From the NCBI RefSeq assembly GCF_040629175.1, contig NZ_JBEXUX010000059.1, positions 4,399 to 68,398 on the forward strand: DNA of 64,000 nt, read 5' to 3'. Each line of letters begins with the position of its first letter. The first letter of the stretch is position 1. Below the pieces are notes generated by a model. That model had not been told where the DNA came from, ran no database searches, and worked only from the letters and a program-made list of their open reading frames with translations. The translations under genes and the position numbers were made by a program. Below are positions 62,180 through 64,000 of the stretch, piece after piece. This stretch comes from Embleya sp040629175 (GTDB lineage: Bacteria; Actinomycetota; Actinomycetes; Streptomycetales; Streptomycetaceae).

Positions 62180-62835
62180 CCGACCTCGCCCCGTCGTCGC
62201 TGCCCGCCACCGCCGCACTCGCCGATCTGCTGCAACTCCGGGGCCGCACCGGCTGGTTGACCCCGCCGCTCCGACCGTTTCGTCGGGGCGAGGGGGCGGT
62301 GCTGGGGGTGGCCCGGACGGTCCGGATCGTGGCCGGCCGGAGCGCGCCCGGCCTCAAGCCGCTGCACGCGCTGCTCGCGGAGGACCTGACCGACCGGGTC
62401 GTGGTGATCGCGGGGGCGGACGCGGCGCCCGGTGCGGTGTGGGGCGAGATCCTGACCGCCGCCGCGCTGGGCCGGGGGGCGGTCGGCGCGCTGGTCGAAG
62501 GCAGTGTCCGGGACGTGTCGGCGGTGGCCCGGCTGGGCCTGCGGTTGTGGGCGCTGGCCGAGGCCACGGCGGGTCCGGGGGGCGCCGTCCGGGTCGCCGA
62601 GATCGGCGGCCCGATCGAGATCGCCGGCACCCCGGTGGCAGACGGCGACCCGATCCTGCTGGACGACGGCGGCGCGGTCGCCCTGCCGGCCGCCGACGCG
62701 ACCACACTGCTCGCCGACGCGCTCACCTACCACCGAGCCGAGGAGGAGGTCCTGGCCGCCCTCACCACCGGCCTCCACCTCCCCCGCGCCTACACCCCCA
62801 AGGCCGAGGCGATCACGCGCCTGCGCCGCCACTGA
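62176..62835 (+). CDS. RraA family protein (HMG/CHA aldolase-like)
   Basis: 219 residues. The core motif VWGEILTAAALGRGAVGALV followed by EGSVRDVSAVARLGL holds the conserved Arg-Asp pair that binds Mg and pyruvate in 4-hydroxy-4-methyl-2-oxoglutarate / 4-carboxy-4-hydroxy-2-oxoadipate aldolases; RNase E regulators share the fold. Next to a CoA ligase and downstream of ring-cleavage type genes, an aldolase or lyase role is more likely than RNase control. GTG 62176 overlaps the ligase stop. Confidence 0.85.
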   Translation: MTDLAPSSLPATAALADLLQLRGRTGWLTPPLRPFRRGEGAVLGVARTVRIVAGRSAPGLKPLHALLAEDLTDRVVVIAGADAAPGAVWGEILTAAALGRGAVGALVEGSVRDVSAVARLGLRLWALAEATAGPGGAVRVAEIGGPIEIAGTPVADGDPILLDDGGAVALPAADATTLLADALTYHRAEEEVLAALTTGLHLPRAYTPKAEAITRLRRH

Positions 62836-62873
62836 CCGTCCCGGCGTCGTCCCGAGTCGTGCGGACGGTGGGG

Positions 62874-63713
62874 TCAGGGGCGGGTGTTGTCGGTCAGGAA
62901 GGTCTGGATGGTGGCGGCCACCCGGTCCGGGAAGTGGGCGTGGGCGTAGTGGCCGGCGCCCTCGATGGTTTCCAGGTGGCCCAGGCCCGGAGGCATCGTC
63001 GTGACGATGGCGGTGCCTTCGGCGGCGGCGTCGGGCCAGTCCGGGTCGAGGGTGCCCTCGATCACCAGCGCGGGGCAGCGGATGTCGCCGAGGACGGCGC
63101 CGGCGTCGGTGGGGGCGGACATGCCCATCTTGGCGACCACGGCCATCCGGCCCGGTCGGCTCAGCTCGGTGTCCAGGGCGGCGACGTGTGCGGCGAAGCC
63201 GGCGGGCTTGGTCCCCGGGTAGGCGTGCGCGAGGTAGCGCTTCCAGACGCCGACGCTGCGCAGCAGGCCGGTGCCCATCAGCAGGAGCATGCCCTTGCGG
63301 TAGCGGGCGTTCGACAACATCGCCTTGGCGTCGACCTTCTGGGCCCGGGTGAACGGGCTGATCTCCACGATCGCGTCGACCAGCTCCGGTGCGCGGGCGG
63401 CGGCGATGGTGGCCGAGCCGCCCGAGAAGGAGTGGCCGACGAGCACGGCCGGACCGCCCAGGTGCCGAATCAGGGCGAGCAGGTCCTCGGCGGTGTCGGT
63501 GCGGGTGTACGAGGACCATCCGACGGTGGATTCGCCGTGGCCGCGCAGGTCCGCACAGGCGACCCGATACCCCGCCGCCACGAGTCGCTCGGCGACGCCG
63601 CGATAGGACGATCTGTTGTCGCCCATGCCGTGCGAGAGCACGATCAATCGTCCCTGCCCACTCACGTCGTAGGCAAGTCGGCCGCCGTCGATCTCCAGAA
63701 ACTCCGTAGTCAT
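62874..63713 (-). CDS. Alpha/beta hydrolase
   Basis: 279 residues. Nucleophile Ser in VGHSFSGGSATIA, acid Asp in EGTLDPDWPDA, base His in GAGHYAHAHFPD, oxyanion motif SHGMGDNRSSYRG. Cytoplasmic, no signal peptide. Substrate unknown; esters, lactones or C-C bonds of ring-cleavage products are all possible in this fold. ATG 63713 has GGGGAG upstream. Convergent with the RraA gene, with its own regulated promoter at 63758-63787. Confidence 0.9.
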   Translation of the reverse strand: MTTEFLEIDGGRLAYDVSGQGRLIVLSHGMGDNRSSYRGVAERLVAAGYRVACADLRGHGESTVGWSSYTRTDTAEDLLALIRHLGGPAVLVGHSFSGGSATIAAARAPELVDAIVEISPFTRAQKVDAKAMLSNARYRKGMLLLMGTGLLRSVGVWKRYLAHAYPGTKPAGFAAHVAALDTELSRPGRMAVVAKMGMSAPTDAGAVLGDIRCPALVIEGTLDPDWPDAAAEGTAIVTTMPPGLGHLETIEGAGHYAHAHFPDRVAATIQTFLTDNTRP

Positions 63714-63757
63714 GATCTCTCCCCCATGTGCTGATGCCGTCGATCCCTACGATCACG

Positions 63758-63787
63758 TAGCTAACACCGTTAGCCAAATCATGTCAA
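63758..63787 (-). promoter_or_regulatory. Sigma-70-like promoter with TetR-type operator for the hydrolase gene
   Basis: On the minus strand, TTGACA (63787-63782) and TAGCTA (63763-63758) are 18 bp apart. An inverted repeat GCTAAC-ACC-GTTAGC (63760-63774) lies in the spacer and overlaps the -10 box, the classical position for a repressor. The half-site type is common among TetR-family operators; the regulator gene is not visible and may lie past the window end. Confidence 0.6.
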
Positions 63788-64000
63788 GCATCGCCGCCGC
63801 CGGACGCTCCGGACCGACGGAGGTTCACCCGTACGCCCGCCACAGGGCACCGGCCGCACCCTGCCCACGCATGCAAAAACCCCGTCGTGCCCACCCGACC
63901 GGGTGTCCGGCGGATGGCTTCCTGACGCGCCTTCTCCAGCTCGGTCTTGGCGGAGGCCACCATCGCCTTCTTGTCCGGGGTGTCCCCCGGCTGGCAGACC
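63784..64000 (-). CDS. Possible 3' end of a CDS entering the window (weak)
   Basis: A minus-strand frame is open from the window edge to a TGA at 63784-63786. The first part is helix-like (KKAMVASAKTELEKARQEAI), the rest is Arg/Gly-rich. The tail would overlap the hydrolase promoter, so only the first 35 codons may be real, or none. Confidence 0.25.
   Translation of the reverse strand, partial: VCQPGDTPDKKAMVASAKTELEKARQEAIRRTPGRVGTTGFLHAWAGCGRCPVAGVRVNLRRSGASGGGDA

Noticed and set aside
63784..64000. A confident gene at the right edge
   Set aside because: Only about 35 codons look protein-like and no motif is recognisable, so it is listed at low confidence only.

Overview
The window comes from a very GC-rich actinomycete. 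A chaplin, a whiE-type spore-pigment polyketide synthase set, a class F-like sortase, GTG/TTG starts and abundant GTGA/ATGA stop-start overlaps point to Streptomycetaceae (Streptomyces or a close genus such as Embleya, Yinghuangia or Kitasatospora; the genus cannot be fixed from this sequence). No rRNA, tRNA, CRISPR, insertion sequence or phage gene was seen.

Region 1 (1-9136): the 3' part of a copper-exporting P1B ATPase, a two-domain VOC protein, then a divergent iron-siderophore pair, a salicyl-AMP ligase (minus) and a salicylate synthase (plus), separated by a near-consensus DmdR1/IdeR iron box. After these come a histone-H1-like protein with a winged-helix end, an ATP-grasp enzyme and a Methyltransf_19 protein.

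Region 2 (9295-26469), development and cell surface: a chaplin with a His-rich tail, a Tat-type multicopper oxidase, a secreted beta-helix protein, and a complete whiE-like aromatic PKS on the minus strand (SchA/CurD-like protein, cupin, KS-alpha, KS-beta/CLF, ACP, aromatase/cyclase, TcmI-type cyclase) with its FAD monooxygenase divergent. The same strand carries its own acetyl-CoA carboxylase set (fused beta/alpha carboxyltransferase, biotin carrier, biotin carboxylase), presumably to supply malonyl-CoA. A sortase, a secreted membrane-anchored protein and an O-methyltransferase follow.

Region 3 (26730-45967), uptake and catabolism: a PucR regulator divergent from an M20 amidohydrolase, a stand-alone chorismate synthase, a BMP-type ABC importer operon (binding lipoprotein, double ATPase, two permeases) continuing into an MDR oxidoreductase and a TauE exporter, a cupin, a GntR/FCD regulator with a metal-type VOC enzyme, an aldehyde dehydrogenase, and a divergent amidohydrolase, dehydrogenase, FGGY kinase and two VOC proteins. 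Similar GntR-type operators precede the VOC-gntR pair and the importer operon.

Region 4 (46111-64000): an XRE regulator, a secreted beta-propeller, an aldo/keto reductase, then a long plus-strand block: Rieske oxygenase, metal-type VOC, SnoaL-like protein, DhnA/LacD aldolase, a degenerate 85-bp tandem repeat array, a 2-oxoacid:ferredoxin oxidoreductase with its own 7Fe ferredoxin, HyuA/HyuB, a CoA ligase and an RraA-family protein. An alpha/beta hydrolase behind a promoter with a TetR-like operator closes the window. Together the block resembles an uncharacterised catabolic route for an aromatic or N-heterocyclic compound; the substrate cannot be read from sequence.
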